Source: Apricaphanius iberus (Eukaryota; Chordata; Actinopteri; Cyprinodontiformes; Aphaniidae). From it: 64,000 bases of DNA. The notes below the pieces were generated by a model, which saw nothing but the letters and a program-made list of their open reading frames with translations, was not told the DNA's origin and made no database searches. Location: NCBI GenBank assembly GCA_028564705.1, contig JAPXFQ010002101.1, positions 56,435 through 120,434 of the forward strand, read 5' to 3'. Numbering within the stretch: position 1 is the first letter of the stretch; each line of letters begins with the position of its first letter. This document shows positions 10,851 to 23,300 of this stretch, piece by piece. The translations under genes and the position numbers were made by a program.

Positions 10851-11129
10851 TATATATTTTATTTCCATGTTACAGTCTTTGCCTCAAACCCAAACTCATA
10901 ACTCGTAAGACTTTTGGCAATTACTAAGGGAGACCATAGCCCACAACCAATCTCAACGCTGTAAGAACACCAAAAGAGATAACAGAACATATAAAATAAA
11001 AATGACTTCCACATACCCAACCAGTATTTAGAAATTGAAAGATTTATCACATTCCTGATAATGACCGCAAAATTGTGTGCAGCGCTAAAAATTTTGCTCG
11101 AGTGGGTTGTCCTTAATTAGCAGGTGATT

Positions 11130-12370
11130 TACTAAGATTGCGTGAGCTATTCTTATCAGGCTCAAGCAGCAGTATTCAAATGAGGAGTTGCAGGTCTAAC
11201 AGGCGTAATGCTCTCTGCGTTGTGTTGATAGATCAGCCAGAGCCTGTTTTTGCGATGCTGTGCGGTTTGCGCAAACCATTGATAAACTGGCCCTCCGTGT
11301 TTGGCTTAGTGCATCCAGCACATGATGCTGATGCAGCAGCTCCATGTGCCGCTCTGTGGCTTGCTATCCTCCTTCACGGCACGTCTGTTTCCTCAAAATA
11401 AAACATATTTCCCGAACGTAGTCAAATCAAACTTTATCAAGGTCACTCATCTCCATGAAGAAAGCTTTTGCATCGGCGCTGGATACTGTCACTGCATCCC
11501 TCCTGCATTTTCCTCCCGCTGTATTTCACCTGTAGCGCGCCTGCTCAGGCTCCATCCTCACGTCTTCATCCTCTCGAATGATCAAAGAAAATAAGGGTGC
11601 CTTTATACAGCTACTGTCTCTGGCTCCAGGCTGCTTCAAAATTGTTTCTTTAGCTGCTGTGTAGCTGTTGGGTTCTTCGGTGTAGCAGCTAGCGCTCTGT
11701 GGACTCGCTCAATCTGCATGTTGTTAATCTGTAGTGTTAGCTGTATAGTTGTTTGGATTAGCTCCCTCACAAAGGCAGCCACATCCTTCCTTTTGCTGCC
11801 TTCTGGCACACAGTATATTCGCAGATTATTTCTTCATGACCTGTTTTGCAGGTCTTCACATCTGGCTGTCAGGTCCATATCCCTCTGCAGCAGAAATTTA
11901 ATCACCCTCTTGTGTCCTTGTCCGCCTTCCAGACTACTAACTCGGTTGTACGTTTTGGCCATCCTCTTTTCAAGTTTAACCATGTCATTTTTCAGTTCTT
12001 GCAGTGTGGAGTGTAGTATGGTTAGTGATAATTTGGTTTGTGAGTGACTTTCTCTGTTTTCTTGCCTCAGTCTCTCCACTTCTCGTAGTATTTTGTTCTC
12101 TGCGTTGCCCTCATTCGCCATGTTGTTAGCGTCTCTGTTGCTGACAATAGCCTGTGGCAGAGTTAGTTGCTTTGTAGGTTGTTCTTTTCCATAGTTGCTT
12201 CTGGTTTTTTTGAGGCTTTGCTCCTCAAAGGTGTTGCAATGGTGAATCTTGCTGTTTCGCTGACCAGGTCAGAGGTTTTGTTAGGGTATTTAAGATTTTC
12301 AGACAGAGTACTGTTTTCCAACATTGCATCATTCTTTTTTACTTTTTCCTCTTCTAAAATCCTTTAAAGC
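11130..12370 (-). pseudogene. L1-type LINE ORF1 (RNA-binding protein) remnant
   Basis: On the minus strand, 12370-11834 gives an N-terminal basic stretch and a coiled coil (VERLRQENRESHSQTK...LEKRMAKTYNRVSSLEG). A stop in the LQNRS*RNN motif interrupts it. The RRM-like part then continues (RNNLRIYCVPEGSKRKDV; MQIERVHRALA) to about 11650, and a poorly preserved C-terminal domain reaches about 11130 (DAKAFFMEMSDL). This is the ORF1p order of fish L1. It lies directly upstream of the ORF2 start at 10842 in the same orientation. Several stops and frameshifts show it is inactive. Confidence 0.7.
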
Positions 12371-14015
12371 ATTTTATGCCATCTGTTTCTAAGAGCTGCT
12401 ACATGAACAAAGTTGATTATTTCCTGATAAATAAATTCTGGTGGATATTTAATTGAGGCTCCAAAGCCATATCACTAACACTGCCACACAGTGCTATTTC
12501 ATTTTTTTTTTTTCTACCACTAAACCTGTGACATATAGCAGGCAATGGGGTTTAGTGCTGGTTCTGCATGACTGCCTACATTCACACTTTCCTGCGTTTA
12601 GAATTATATTGCTTAATTAACTACCTATCTCTTGATTATCCCGCTAAGGGTGACAAGCAGCCAATCCTAAAGTCTGGTACTGTAATTTTACAGAACATGT
12701 TATTTTGCCAGGTAAAGAAAAGAGAAATCATGCCAACAGTTCAGCTCATCTCCTTGAACCCCAGCTCCACCTAAGTACTGAATGTGAATACCCTGTTGAA
12801 AAGTTGAATGGAAATGGAGGAGATGTTGATCAGGCAGAAACAGAAATACTGAAACTTTTCCTGAAGGACACTGTCAAAGACGAATTAGGCTCCAGAGGAA
12901 GGTCAGGGAACGCCTCTTTCCATTAAAGCTCTAATTGATTCTTTGACTCTGCCTGTCTTAAATAAGACACATGCACCAGTCATGCATAGCCCAGTTGTCA
13001 CTTAACTAATCAAACTGCAAACGACACAGTGTTCCAGTCTGCTTGGCTACTTTTAATGAAAACTGAGGCAAGAATGTTGTCAATGGTGTTTGAGTGGCTA
13101 TCTGCTTCTTCGTCTTTAGAGGTCACAGTTGCTATTTTTCCCCCCAATAAATATGCTGTGGTTTCTAGGATGAATGAATGCTTTAAAAAAGATCTCACAC
13201 CTGTTTCAAGAGGTTGCAGATGCAGGAGTGGGTGGGGAAAAATGTCAGGATTACAAGTCTAACTCGTCCTTATTCATGGTATGCCAATGTATCATCAAGC
13301 GATGGGACTATTACATGCCTTCAAACAAATAACTAACTTAAAGAGATAATTAGAATTTTTAGACAAGAAGTTGTACCCCATCTGATGTAATTCAGTGCCA
13401 TCACCGCTATGTGGCAAGCTATTAACCAGGTGTTGCCTGGGAAGAAGAACGAGGAAAAAAAAAGAAGAATTAGGATGTTGTTTGAGTAATACATTGAGAG
13501 TTGCTGATTCCTCATTACGTTTCTGAAATGCCTGGGTTACAACACCATCCTTACATAATGCATACACATCCAACTCTGTGGTCATCTCCTTGTCAGAGCT
13601 CTTGCTGTTGGAAGCTTTTCATTTTTTGAATGCACAACTAGCTGATTACATGTCTGAACATCTGATGATGAAACTCATTTTAGCACAACATCAGATGCTA
13701 AACTTCAGCAGATCGAGCTAGAACATGCAGATAGAACAGAGAAGTGCTCCAAGCTGCAGTGAAGGTGAGGTACAGAAGTTCAAACCTTTATAAACATGAG
13801 ATTAAATATTTTGGAATACAAGACAAAAGCTCATTGTGTTTCAATAGTTTTCTAAGCAGACTGTACCTATATCACTATCTACTGTTATATATATAATAAT
13901 ATAATTTCAAATGATGACATTCAGCTGATTTGCTGAACACATCATTAGCTGATTTTCCATAGTTAACTCCATGCTATCTTTGCCCCAGTTAGCTTGTTCT
14001 TGAACATCAGAAAGT
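12371..14015. other. Unclassified AT-rich DNA
   Basis: The first 100-200 bases may be L1 5' UTR. The rest has a T-run near 12500 and only short open frames without recognisable motifs. No TIR, LTR or tandem structure was seen. Confidence 0.5.
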
Positions 14016-15815
14016 CAATCGGTTTTAGTTTCAACCCCAATACCAACATTATGCCCAGTTAACACCCACATGGAGAAAATGACTGATTTCCAAACAATAA
14101 ATACATCGAGCTTTGATGAAATTATTGACAAACTAAGCTCTGCTACCTGCTGCTTGGATATCTTACCAACAGGTTTTCTAAAAATAGGTCCTCCCAGCCA
14201 TCAGGTGTAGGTCCAAATAATTAACTCATCCCTCCTATCAGGTGTTTTTCCCCAAAGACTTAAAAATAGCATTTATCAAACCAATACTAAAGAAGAAGAA
14301 CCAAGACAGCACGTTGATGCAAAACTACAGACCAATCTCTAATCTCCCATTTATCGGTAAAACTAATGAAAAAGCTGTTTTCCAACAACTAAACAGCTTC
14401 CTAGCAATGAACAGCCGCTTTGATATTTATCAGTCTGGTTTTCGTAGGTACCACAGCACAGAGGCAGCCCTCATCAAAGTTTTCAATGACATCCGTACAA
14501 ATACTGACCGTGGTAAAACCACAGTACTGGTATTATTACACCTCAGTGCGGCGTTTGACATCGTTGATCATGATATATTACTGGAACGTCTAGAGAGCTG
14601 GGTAAGACTCTTTGGTACAGAACTCGACTGGTTCAAATCCTACCTTTAGAACAGGAACTTCTTTGTGTCCATTAGCCAGTTCTCATCACAAAACACAGAA
14701 ATCACGTGTGGGGTCCCCAAGCGCTCCATCCTTGGCCCCCTCCTATTTAGCATCTACATGCTCCCACTAAGCCAGATTATAGCCACCGACAATGTTAACT
14801 ACCACAACTATGCTGATGACACTCAGCTTTATATCTCCAGGTGATGTTTAACCCATCCAAATCCTCAATAAATGCATTGAGCAAATTAACAGCTGGATGT
14901 CCCATAATTTTCTCCAACTGAACAAAAACAAAACCAAAGTACTTATATTTGGACCCAAAAAAGATAGACTACATATCAGTAATCAGTTTAAACAGGCACA
15001 ACTAGAAACTACTACCAGAGATCTAGGTGTAATAATGGACACAGACCAGAACCTCCAGGGTCACATAAAGGCAATAACAAGGTCATCTTTCTATCACCTG
15101 AGGAACATTTCTAGGATTAAAGGACTGATGACACAAGGAGACCTAGAAAATCTCATCCACACATTTATGATTACTGTAACAGTATCTTCACAGGTCTACC
15201 TAAAAAGTCACTCAGACAGCTGCAGTTGATCCAGAACACTGCTGCTTGTGTTCTCACTAGAACCAGGAAAGTAGAACACATCACCCCAGTTCTAAAGTCC
15301 TTCTACTGGCTCCGTGTAGCTCAGAGAATAGACTTCAAAGTGCTTTTATTAGTCTATAAATCATTGAATGGTTTAGCACCAGAGTACATTAGAGATCAGC
15401 TATCATGGTACAAACCATCCAGATCACTCAAGTCCTCCATCTCTAGTTTACTGATCGTCCCTAGAACCAGAACCAAACATGGAGAAGCAGCTTTTAGTTT
15501 CTATGCTCCTCATATCTGGAACAAACCACCAGGAGAATGCAAAGCTGCAGAGACACTGAACTCTTTAAGTCTAAGATTAAAACGTACCTATTTAGACTCG
15601 CCTATGAGGTTCTGATACTATTATTGACAATACTATTATTAAATGCTTTTAACCTAAATTGTTGTTTTTAATCATATGCTATTGTTTTTTAAATGTTCGT
15701 TTATGCTTTCTTTTACTGATTCTATGTTTTTAATTTTCACATTTCTGTAATCATGTAAAACATCTTGAATTGCCTTGTGTTGAAAGTGTGCTATACAGAT
15801 AAAATTGCCATGCCT
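14016..15815 (+). pseudogene. L2 (CR1/L2 group) LINE, 5'-truncated, RT to 3' end
   Basis: The plus strand reads from SFDEIIDKLSSATCCLD through KPILKKKNQD, NYRPISNLPFIGK, YQSGFRRYHSTEAAL, HLSAAFDIVDHDIL, ITCGVP and [10 protein letters not shown] (RT catalytic box, about 14810). The C-terminal [24 protein letters not shown] and FSFYAPHIWNKPPGE motifs follow. These are typical L2-clade ORF2 motifs. Stops at 14647-14649 and near 14840 and frameshifts break the frame. The 3' UTR ends near 15815 with a gtgctatacagataaa-like tail, as in fish L2. The endonuclease half is missing. Confidence 0.8.
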
Positions 15816-16540
15816 TCTGTTGCCTTCTAAATGTAAAACTGTTAGCTTCTTGATAATGCAGCATAATGTGGCATCACATTACTTAGTAGATAGAACTTAC
15901 CTCTTCATAAGTTTCTTCCTCCCTTAATGTTTGTTTTGGTATGGAATTGTCTTCACTGAATTGCACACTGCACACAGGAAAGGCCTTGATTATTAGCACT
16001 TTTGCTCCCACAGAATAACCTGTAGCAGTAAGCTAAAGTTGTCTAATAGCAACAATAGCAGGAAAAAAGCAGAACATTAGAGGTGATCCTAACACATTCT
16101 AGTTGTTACAACCCGGGAATTTGCAAGTGCACACTATTGTTTTATATATTCTAATTGCTCTCACTTTAGCTGTGTTTCATTATTGTCTTTTGAGTGTGTA
16201 AGCTCGAAACAGTTGACACTGGCTGCAGCACAGATTGATTGGAATGAAAAGAAAATAGAGCCGAGTAACAGTGAGATGTGAATTTTGGCCAGAATTTTTT
16301 TTGCTGATGCAAATGCATCATGCTTTCAAACAAGGGAAGCAATGATACCACTTTTTCCACACCGATAAAATACTGATACTTGGACTGAGTATTTGCCAAC
16401 TCTGAGTATTAACGCAGATACTTCTACCAGACAAAAAATGCACTGATCTGGAAGACAGGTTTTATTTTCTTCTCTGCTTGTTACAGAAAATTATGTCCAT
16501 CTCGTAAGGGCTAAGCCCAGGTACTCCTGAAAGGCTAGAC
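15816..16540. other. Unclassified intergenic DNA
   Basis: No ORF, repeat unit or TE signature recognised. Base composition is like the surroundings. Confidence 0.5.
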
Positions 16541-16743
16541 ACCGATGGATGGATAAAGGATGGATGGATGGATTATGTATGTATGTATGTATGGAAGGAT
16601 GGATGGATGGATGATGTATGTATGTATGTATGTATGGATGGATGGATGGATGGATGATGTATGCATGTATGTATGTATGTATGTATGTATGTATGGATGG
16701 ATGGATGGATGGATGGATGGATGGATGGATGATAGATGGATGT
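16541..16743 (+). repeat. Compound tetranucleotide repeat (GGAT)n / (GTAT)n
   Basis: Alternating blocks of ATGG and ATGT units, about 50 units in all, in at least three alternations. Open frames here (Met-Asp-Gly-Trp repeats) are artefacts of the repeat. The GGAT blocks resemble the tetranucleotide tails of fish RTE/Rex3 LINEs, but no LINE sequence precedes it. Confidence 0.95.
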
Positions 16744-18060
16744 TGACATACCCTGTTTCAAATCACATCATTAATTAACCAGTTAACCTGATTAAAAGCC
16801 CTAAATTGTTCTTGTTCCAACTGTTGGAGGTCTAAATGACAAAACAAACAATGAATATTTACTAATGAAATGAAGTTTAACAGACAAAAAATGAAATATT
16901 TTGTATTGTCGGCAGTGAAATACAAGTCAAAGTAAATGTAGAAATCCTTACTTTCGTTTTTATATGCATTTTCCATACCAACATTTTCTCATTTGGGGTT
17001 TTAGTTTAAAATGAGCATTCTCGTGTTTTGACTGGTGAAAATATATCTGGGACAAAGGTTCACTGACTATAGTAGCATTTATATAAAGTTTTGTTGGCCA
17101 ATAGTTCTACAGCAACAACAAGCATAAGTCAGCCACAGCATTATGGATCAATGAGTGAAATCACCTGTGTGCTTTAGTTCAACCACTCAGATGTCTGCAG
17201 ACACAGAAAACCGTGCTGTTTATTTGACAAGGTTAGAATGGACAGAAAAGCTTTTCAGTAACAAACCATTTAACATGTCGCTCCAGCTGAACCTTTGATC
17301 CCAGCTCTTAGCAGCAACTATCTGTAATCTCCCCTTTGCCACTGATGCTGAAGGAAAAGCTTTTGACTTCAGGTAAGGCTGCTGATGTACTGGCTTTGCT
17401 TCAAGCTTAATAACTGGAAATAGATGTTGAGATGGAGTGATGCATCACATGTAGTGATAATTGGAAGAAAATTAATGTTAATTTCCCCACAGAGAAAGTT
17501 TGATCTGTTGAATTGGAAGCAACGCTTCATTTTTCTCTTAGTGTAAAAGATGTTCCAGATCAAAAAGGGATTATTGGTATAGCCTTAAATATTTAATTGT
17601 TTTACTGGTGAGCCATCTCTTATGATCCATCCAACTGTTCATCTTCATATTTGGTATATGACTGTATGATAAACCACACTAAATCAGATGAAAAATATGA
17701 ATAACAGCTTTTGTAACTTCATAACTGAGTTGAGCCTTCAATAAACTGCAGATCCTTTCATCAGATATAAAAGCAAAAATTATTTATTAAGTCCATTATA
17801 AACATTTTAAGATTAAAGGGGGCTGGGGGTGGGGGAGGTATTATGCAAAATGTACTTTTTGACGTGTAACATCCTGATTCTAGAATTGCTCTGCTCTGAG
17901 TGGCTGCATGTTGGAGTGGCTCTGTTAGCTGCATACTGACTTGTTTTTTTGGATGTTGCTACCCCCTTAGGGAAGAATAGCATTTTTTGGATCTGCGTGC
18001 TTTGTGGGTTTTTGTCCTGTGAAGTTGGAGGGATTTTTGCTATTGATTTTTCACTTTTTG
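16744..18060. other. Unclassified AT-rich DNA
   Basis: No gene or typed repeat recognised. From about 17810 a G-rich patch and a short moderately GC-rich segment lead into the LINE at 18061. It may be part of that element or an unclassified repeat. Confidence 0.45.
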
Positions 18061-19395
18061 CTAATTTGTTATGATGCGTAACCATGGGAGCAGCTGATTA
18101 ACATTGTAAAAGCTGAAATAATTTCTCAATGGAAGCCACAAATCCGTGATGAGTTGAGAAGGAGACGTGGATGCAGAGCAGGATTGGAAAGCAGACAGAG
18201 AAAGAGGAAACTCAAACCATCTCTTCCATCAATCATAATGGTTAGATCACTAGCTAAAAAGATGGATGAATTCCAAGCCCTGACAAAGACTCAGCATGAG
18301 TGTCGGCAATGCAGTATTATGTGCTTCACTGAGACGTGGCTACAGGATCATATCCCAGACTCCAACTTCTCTCTGCCAGGTTTTCTGACTGTACGAGCAG
18401 ACAGAGATCTGAAGAGGAGCGGGAAAAGAAAAGGAGGTGGAGTAGCAGTGCTGGTTAATAACAGATGGTGTCATCCAGCACATGTTACTGTGAAGGTTCG
18501 TCTCTGCAGTCCAGATATTGAACGTTTGGCAGTAAGCTTACGTCCATATTATTTACCAAGAGAGTTCACCAATGTTATTTTGGCAGTAGTTTACATTCCA
18601 CCTTCAGCCGTTGGTGAGCATGCATGTGATGTCATCAGTTCTGTTGTTGCTAAGCTACAGACCCAGCACCAAGATGCATATGTGGTAATATCTGGTGATT
18701 TTAATCATGCCTCGCTGTCTTCTACACTTCCAACATTTCAACTGTTTGTCAGGAACTCCTGAAACACAGGTGGAGGCCTCAACAATCAGCTGGATTAATT
18801 ACTACCTGACAAACAGACCAAAGTTTGTGAGACTGAAGGACTGTATGTCAAACCAGCTGATCAGCAGCACAGGAGCACCACAGGGGACTGTACTCTCACC
18901 ATTCCTTTTCACTCTGTACACCTCAGACTTCCAGTATAAGACAGAGACCTGTCATCTGCAGAAATACTCAGACGACTCTGCAATTGTCGGTTGTATCAGA
19001 GATGGAGAAGAAGCTGAATACAGAGAGCTGGTGGAGCGCTTTGTGGAATGGTGTGGAGACAATCATCTTACCTGGAATGTGAACAAAACAAAGGAGATGG
19101 TTGTAGATTTCTGAAGAAACAGGGAGACGTCAAAGACGGTCTCTATCAAGGGAGAAGAAGTGGATGCGGTTTAAGAGAACAAATACCTCAGAGTTCACCT
19201 GGACAACAGACTGGACTGGAGAATCAACAGTGAAGCGTCTACAAAAAGGGACAGAGCAGACTGGACTCTAGAGGAAGCTGAAGTCCTTCAAGGTTTGGAA
19301 CAAGATGCTGCAGATCTTCTATAAGTCTGTGGTGGAGAGTGTCATCTCTTCATCCATCATCTGTTGGGGTAGCAGCATTAGAGCCAGGGACAACT
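18061..19395 (+). pseudogene. Rex1/Babar-like LINE, internally deleted
   Basis: The plus strand encodes an endonuclease: DELRRRRGCRAG, MCFTETWLQDHIPD, RKGGGVAVLVNNRWC, SLRPYYLPREF and VVISGDFNHASL, at about 18150-18715. At about 18760 the reading passes directly into the late RT: INYYLTNRPKFV, STGAPQGTVLSPFLFTLY, KYSDDSAIVG and NKTKEMVVDF. The region between, i.e. the start of the RT, is deleted. After 19113 the frame is broken by stops, but ENKYLRVHLDNRLDW and a WGSSIRARD-like end remain readable. The Tc1 element at about 19396 cuts it off. The Rex1/Babar label rests on motif style and is less certain than the LINE call. Confidence 0.7.
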
Positions 19396-20483
19396 TATTA
19401 CATAAGTATTTGAATGCCTGTCAACCAGTAAGAATTTAAACTCCCACAGATCTGTTAGTTCTTCTTTAGGAAGCCCTCCTATTCTCCACTCATTACCTGG
19501 ATTAACTGCACCTGTTTGATATCCTTACCTGTATAAAACACACCTGTCCACACACTCAAACAAACTCCAACCTCTCCACAATGGCCAAGACCAGAGAGCT
19601 GTGCAAGGACATCAGCGATAAAAAGGCTGGGATGGGCTACAGGACAATAGGCAAGCAGCTTGGTGAGAAGGAAACAACTGTTGGTGCAATAATTAGAAAA
19701 TGGAAGAAATTCATGACGCCATGTAAGATCTCTCCTCATGGGGCATCAATGATCATGAGGACAGTGATGTATGAAAGGTGCCCCTGCTCAAGACAACGCA
19801 TGTCAAGGCTAGTCTGAGGTTTAGTAATGAGCATCTGTATGATCCAGAGGAGGAATGGGAGTGGGGCATGTGGTCTGATGAGACAAAAGTGGAGCTTTTT
19901 GGTCTAAACTCCATTCACCGTGTTTGGAGAAAGAAGAAGGATGAGAACAACCCCAAGAACACCATCACTATTGTGAAGTATGGAGGTGGAAGCATCATGC
20001 TGTGGGGTTGCTTTTCTGTAAAGGGGACCGGACGACTACAGCATATAGAGGGGAGGATGGATGGGGCCATGTATGGTGAGATCCAACAATCTCTTTCCCT
20101 CAGTCAGAGCATTGAAGATGGGTCATGGCTGGTTCTTCCAGCATGGCAACGACCAGAAACACATCGCCATGGTAACCAAGGAGTGGCTCCGTAGGAAGCA
20201 TCTAAAGGTCCTGGAGTGGTCTAGCCCGTCTGCAGACCTGGATCCAATAGAAAATCTTTGGAGAGGGCCTAAAGTCTGTGTTGCCCATCGACAGCCCCAA
20301 AACCTGAACGCTGTGGAGAAGATCTGTAAGGAGGAGTGGGCCAAAATTCCTGCTGCAGTGTGTGCAAACCTACTGTAGAACTACAGGAAACGTCTGAGCT
20401 CTGGAACTGCTAACAAAGTTTTCTGTATCAAATATTGAGTTCTGTTTGTCTGATGTATCAAATACTAATGCCATATAATACAA
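19396..20483 (+). mobile_element. Tc1/mariner transposon with dead transposase
   Basis: The ends share an imperfect inverted repeat around cataagtatttgaa (left) and caaatactaatgcc (right). The body reads as a Tc1 transposase: [20 protein letters not shown] with a [10 protein letters not shown] helix-turn-helix at 19581-19700. A deletion then removes the second DNA-binding helix and part of the linker. The DD34E core follows: [12 protein letters not shown] (first Asp), MLWGCFS, and [10 protein letters not shown] (Glu). The second catalytic Asp, expected in QQDNDPKHT, is Gly here (QHGNDQKH; codon 20145-20147). One frameshift lies near 20070. The copy cannot be active. Confidence 0.85.
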
Positions 20484-22289
20484 TGGAAATTAATTATTTA
20501 AAAATCATCCACTGTGTTTTTGTGCATTTTTGTTTTAGATTCTGTTACTCACAGTTGGAGACAGATGATTGGCTGTGGCGACCCCTGAAGGGAAAAGCCC
20601 AAAGATAATGAAGATTTATAGCCCAGATCTCTGGCAGTACTCTGAAATGCCTAGCAGATGAAGAAGACGGCCGTTATTCAGGAATAATTTTTTTTATTTC
20701 ATCCAAAGAGTACCAGATAGTTCTGGGTACTGTTTCAATATTCAGGAATCAATTCAATTCCAATTCTCAAAAGTTAGAATTGATTGTTATGATCCAATTC
20801 GATCCGATTCACTCTGATCCAGTTCAATATAGTCAGTGCTATTAATAATGTTTTTGAGCTGTTATCTCAACTTTATACATGTAATTTAACTTCGACTTAG
20901 CTCTGGGTTACAGTTTACCAGAAAAAAAACACTTTCAGAACTAAGTACTAAAACGGCTGCCTTGATTTTTAATTCCTGTTTTAGCTTTAAAAAAAGGGGC
21001 AAACTATGTTAAACGATGAAACCAATTTTTTAACCTTAATAATAATATAATAATAATTGATTCAGGATTGATTTTTAGAATTTTCTTTCTAACACAGTGC
21101 TAGTACCAGACCTTGTCGCCAGCAAATTTTCTGGAGTGGAAGTAGAACCGGTTGTGACCTGCACAACTCATTGTGTATGCTTCATACTGGCCACTGGATT
21201 AATAAATGATTAAAAAAAGGCACATTAAAAAAGGAAAATTATGAACATCGCAAACACATGTTTTTAGTATTATGATGTGATTATGATCCCCATGTTATTT
21301 GATTTGATTCTTTAGAGGGGACATATCTTAGCCAATATTGTGGAAATAACAGTGTTTAATTTTTGCCGGATTGTTGATTGAATTCATAAGAGAATATTTA
21401 CACACACCACTTCTTTTTTTGTTTTTCAACTTTTCTCTGCTCTTCATATTGAGGAATCTTATAGGAAAGCTAGCATTAGTCAGCAAAAACATATTGATAA
21501 TAATAAACAGTTTGGATATTGTCTAACGGACAAATTTTTTTAATAAAGTTTCTGTGTACTCTAAACTATAGTAAATTAAAATGTTCATTACTGTTATCTT
21601 GTTGCATTACCACAACAGACCTCTACATTACATTGTAATAAAAGCTATGCATTATGGTAATAAATTACATTTACCTTAGCTACCTTGACCCTTAATAGTC
21701 CCTGGGGCATGTTTTTGTGAAGGCGGGTGTTTTTTTAGAATAACTGTTTCTGTGCTAATGCAATTCTTACATTTTGTTCCAGAAACGTGCATTTTTGGAG
21801 AAGTTTAACAAAATCATATTCTTTTCTATTGCCAAATTTAAAAAAATGCATATTCAACTAAGTAACATAGAGGTCCCTCTGTCATTTTTTGTGCCATTGA
21901 CTCCCATAAAAATTATATTTTTCTAACAAGCCTATATATCACCATAAATATTTTTTTCTTTATTCTTCCTGTGTTTTTGCAGTCATCAAACACCGAAATT
22001 TTTGTTTTTACTGTTTTCCAGGAGACTATGGGATTTCTCATTAAATGTTGGGGCATTGATTAAAAATTAATTTAAATTACGTACATTTTTGGTGTACAAA
22101 CTTGTGTGTTTTTTAGAGATGTCATACATTAGTGTGCATGCATATTTTAGTATTTTTTGTGTAATTTCTGTTACCACAGTCTTCATAAAAAAAAATCAGT
22201 GTTTGTCCATAGACGAATATCAGTGCAACATCCTAATATGACAGTTTTATATCTGTGTGTGTAACTGTGCACACATGCGTGCACTTAAA
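20484..22289. other. AT-rich DNA with a short LINE-3'-end-like motif
   Basis: About 20570-20620 holds ggctgtggcgacccctgaag, a phrase common at the 3' ends of fish LINE-type repeats. The rest is AT-rich, with repeated cgattcgatccaattc-like phrases near 20780. No gene or typed element could be supported. Confidence 0.45.
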
Positions 22290-22425
22290 TATTCAGAGGA
22301 AAGATATGTCTGTACTTTTTGGGTGGTATGAGGGTGGTGATCACCAGGTGGGTTCTATATGCTTCTGTAGAAAACTATTTTCATCAAAACCTCCCTGCAG
22401 CTGAATAAATATTGAATATGCAGCA
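22290..22425 (+). repeat. Unclassified dispersed repeat, copy 1
   Basis: Starts ttcagaggaaagatatgtct and is followed by a G-rich ggtggt section and a gaataaatattgaatatg end. A second diverged copy with the same order lies at 27373-27520. It shows no coding capacity. Confidence 0.6.
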
Positions 22426-22429
22426 ATTT

Positions 22430-22565
22430 TGCTACCAACTTCTGCTTCTGCATCAGTTCTGTTGCTCTTTCTGTGTCTCTGCTGCCTTCTCCAAACCCCA
22501 GACGGTCTCTGCAGATGACCGCTTATGCTGAGCCTGGTTCTGCTGGAGGTTCCTTGTTCTTAATT
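22430..22565 (+). repeat. L2 LINE 3' UTR fragment (plus strand)
   Basis: Contains cagttctgttgctctttctg, then a segment ending in gaccgcttatgctgagcctg and gttctgctggaggttcc. This matches the L2 3' UTR at about 57285-57400. It faces the minus-strand L2 end at 22721-23300, so the two form an inverted pair. Confidence 0.65.
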
Positions 22566-22720
22566 ATGTCTGTCATTCTGTTTTTTAACATTCTTGAACA
22601 TTTAGAATGTAACATAACCTACACAATTTAACAGAGATGCAGTTATGGAATAAGTATTTACTGTAATATATTCACTTGTAGGTAGGCTACAGATATTGTG
22701 GCGTAGCAGAGCAAAACAAT

Positions 22721-23300
22721 TCGATTCATTTGACTTTTATTTAAATAGCGCCAGTTCACAACAAATGTCATCTCAAGGCGCTTTACAACAAAAGTCATTT
22801 CAATACAATTATACAAACATTCTAATAAGTTAAAAGGTTTCTATGTAAGGAATCCCAGCAGATTGCGTTGAGTCATCGGCGTGAGGTTGTGCCCGGATAA
22901 TGCAGACTCCAACCACAGCAATTCCTCAACAATCCCTCATACTGAGCAAGCATGTAGCGACAGTGGAGAGGAAAAACTTCCCTTTAACAGGAAGAAACCT
23001 CCAGCAGAACCAGAACCAGAACCTGGCTCAGTACAAGCGGTCATCTGCCACGACCGTCTGGGGGTCTGAGAAGACAGAAAAGAGACCGCATGGAGGATGC
23101 TCGGTGACTTTGAGCATCATCTGGACCGATGTTCCCCATCCAGCAGGGGGCGCTGTAGCTGAGCAGGGTACCAGACCATGTGGAGCTTCAATGGGGAGAA
23201 ACATACTGAGAGAAAACTGGGTTAACAATCGCATTAAAATTAGGAAAAATATATCTGGAGAGTAGTAGAAAAGAAAAGTAGAAGGTGTGTTAGGGTCAGT
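22721..23300 (-). repeat. L2 LINE 3' end (minus strand)
   Basis: Read on the minus strand it ends ggcgctatttaaataaaagt, the typical L2 tail, preceded by the tgagatgacatttgttgtga and tatgagggattg phrases also seen at 57420-57570. The upstream part (23060-23300) differs from the rRNA-bearing L2 copies, so this is another subfamily. It is non-coding and 5'-truncated near 23300. Confidence 0.7.

Noticed and set aside
12705..13585. Possible small host genes at 12.7-13.6 kb
   Set aside because: Short frames on both strands lack motifs, splice context and codon-use signals.
16560..16778. Open frames of Met-Asp-Gly-Trp type on plus and His-Pro-Ser-Ile type on minus
   Set aside because: They are translations of the ATGG/ATGT tetranucleotide repeat and have no protein meaning.
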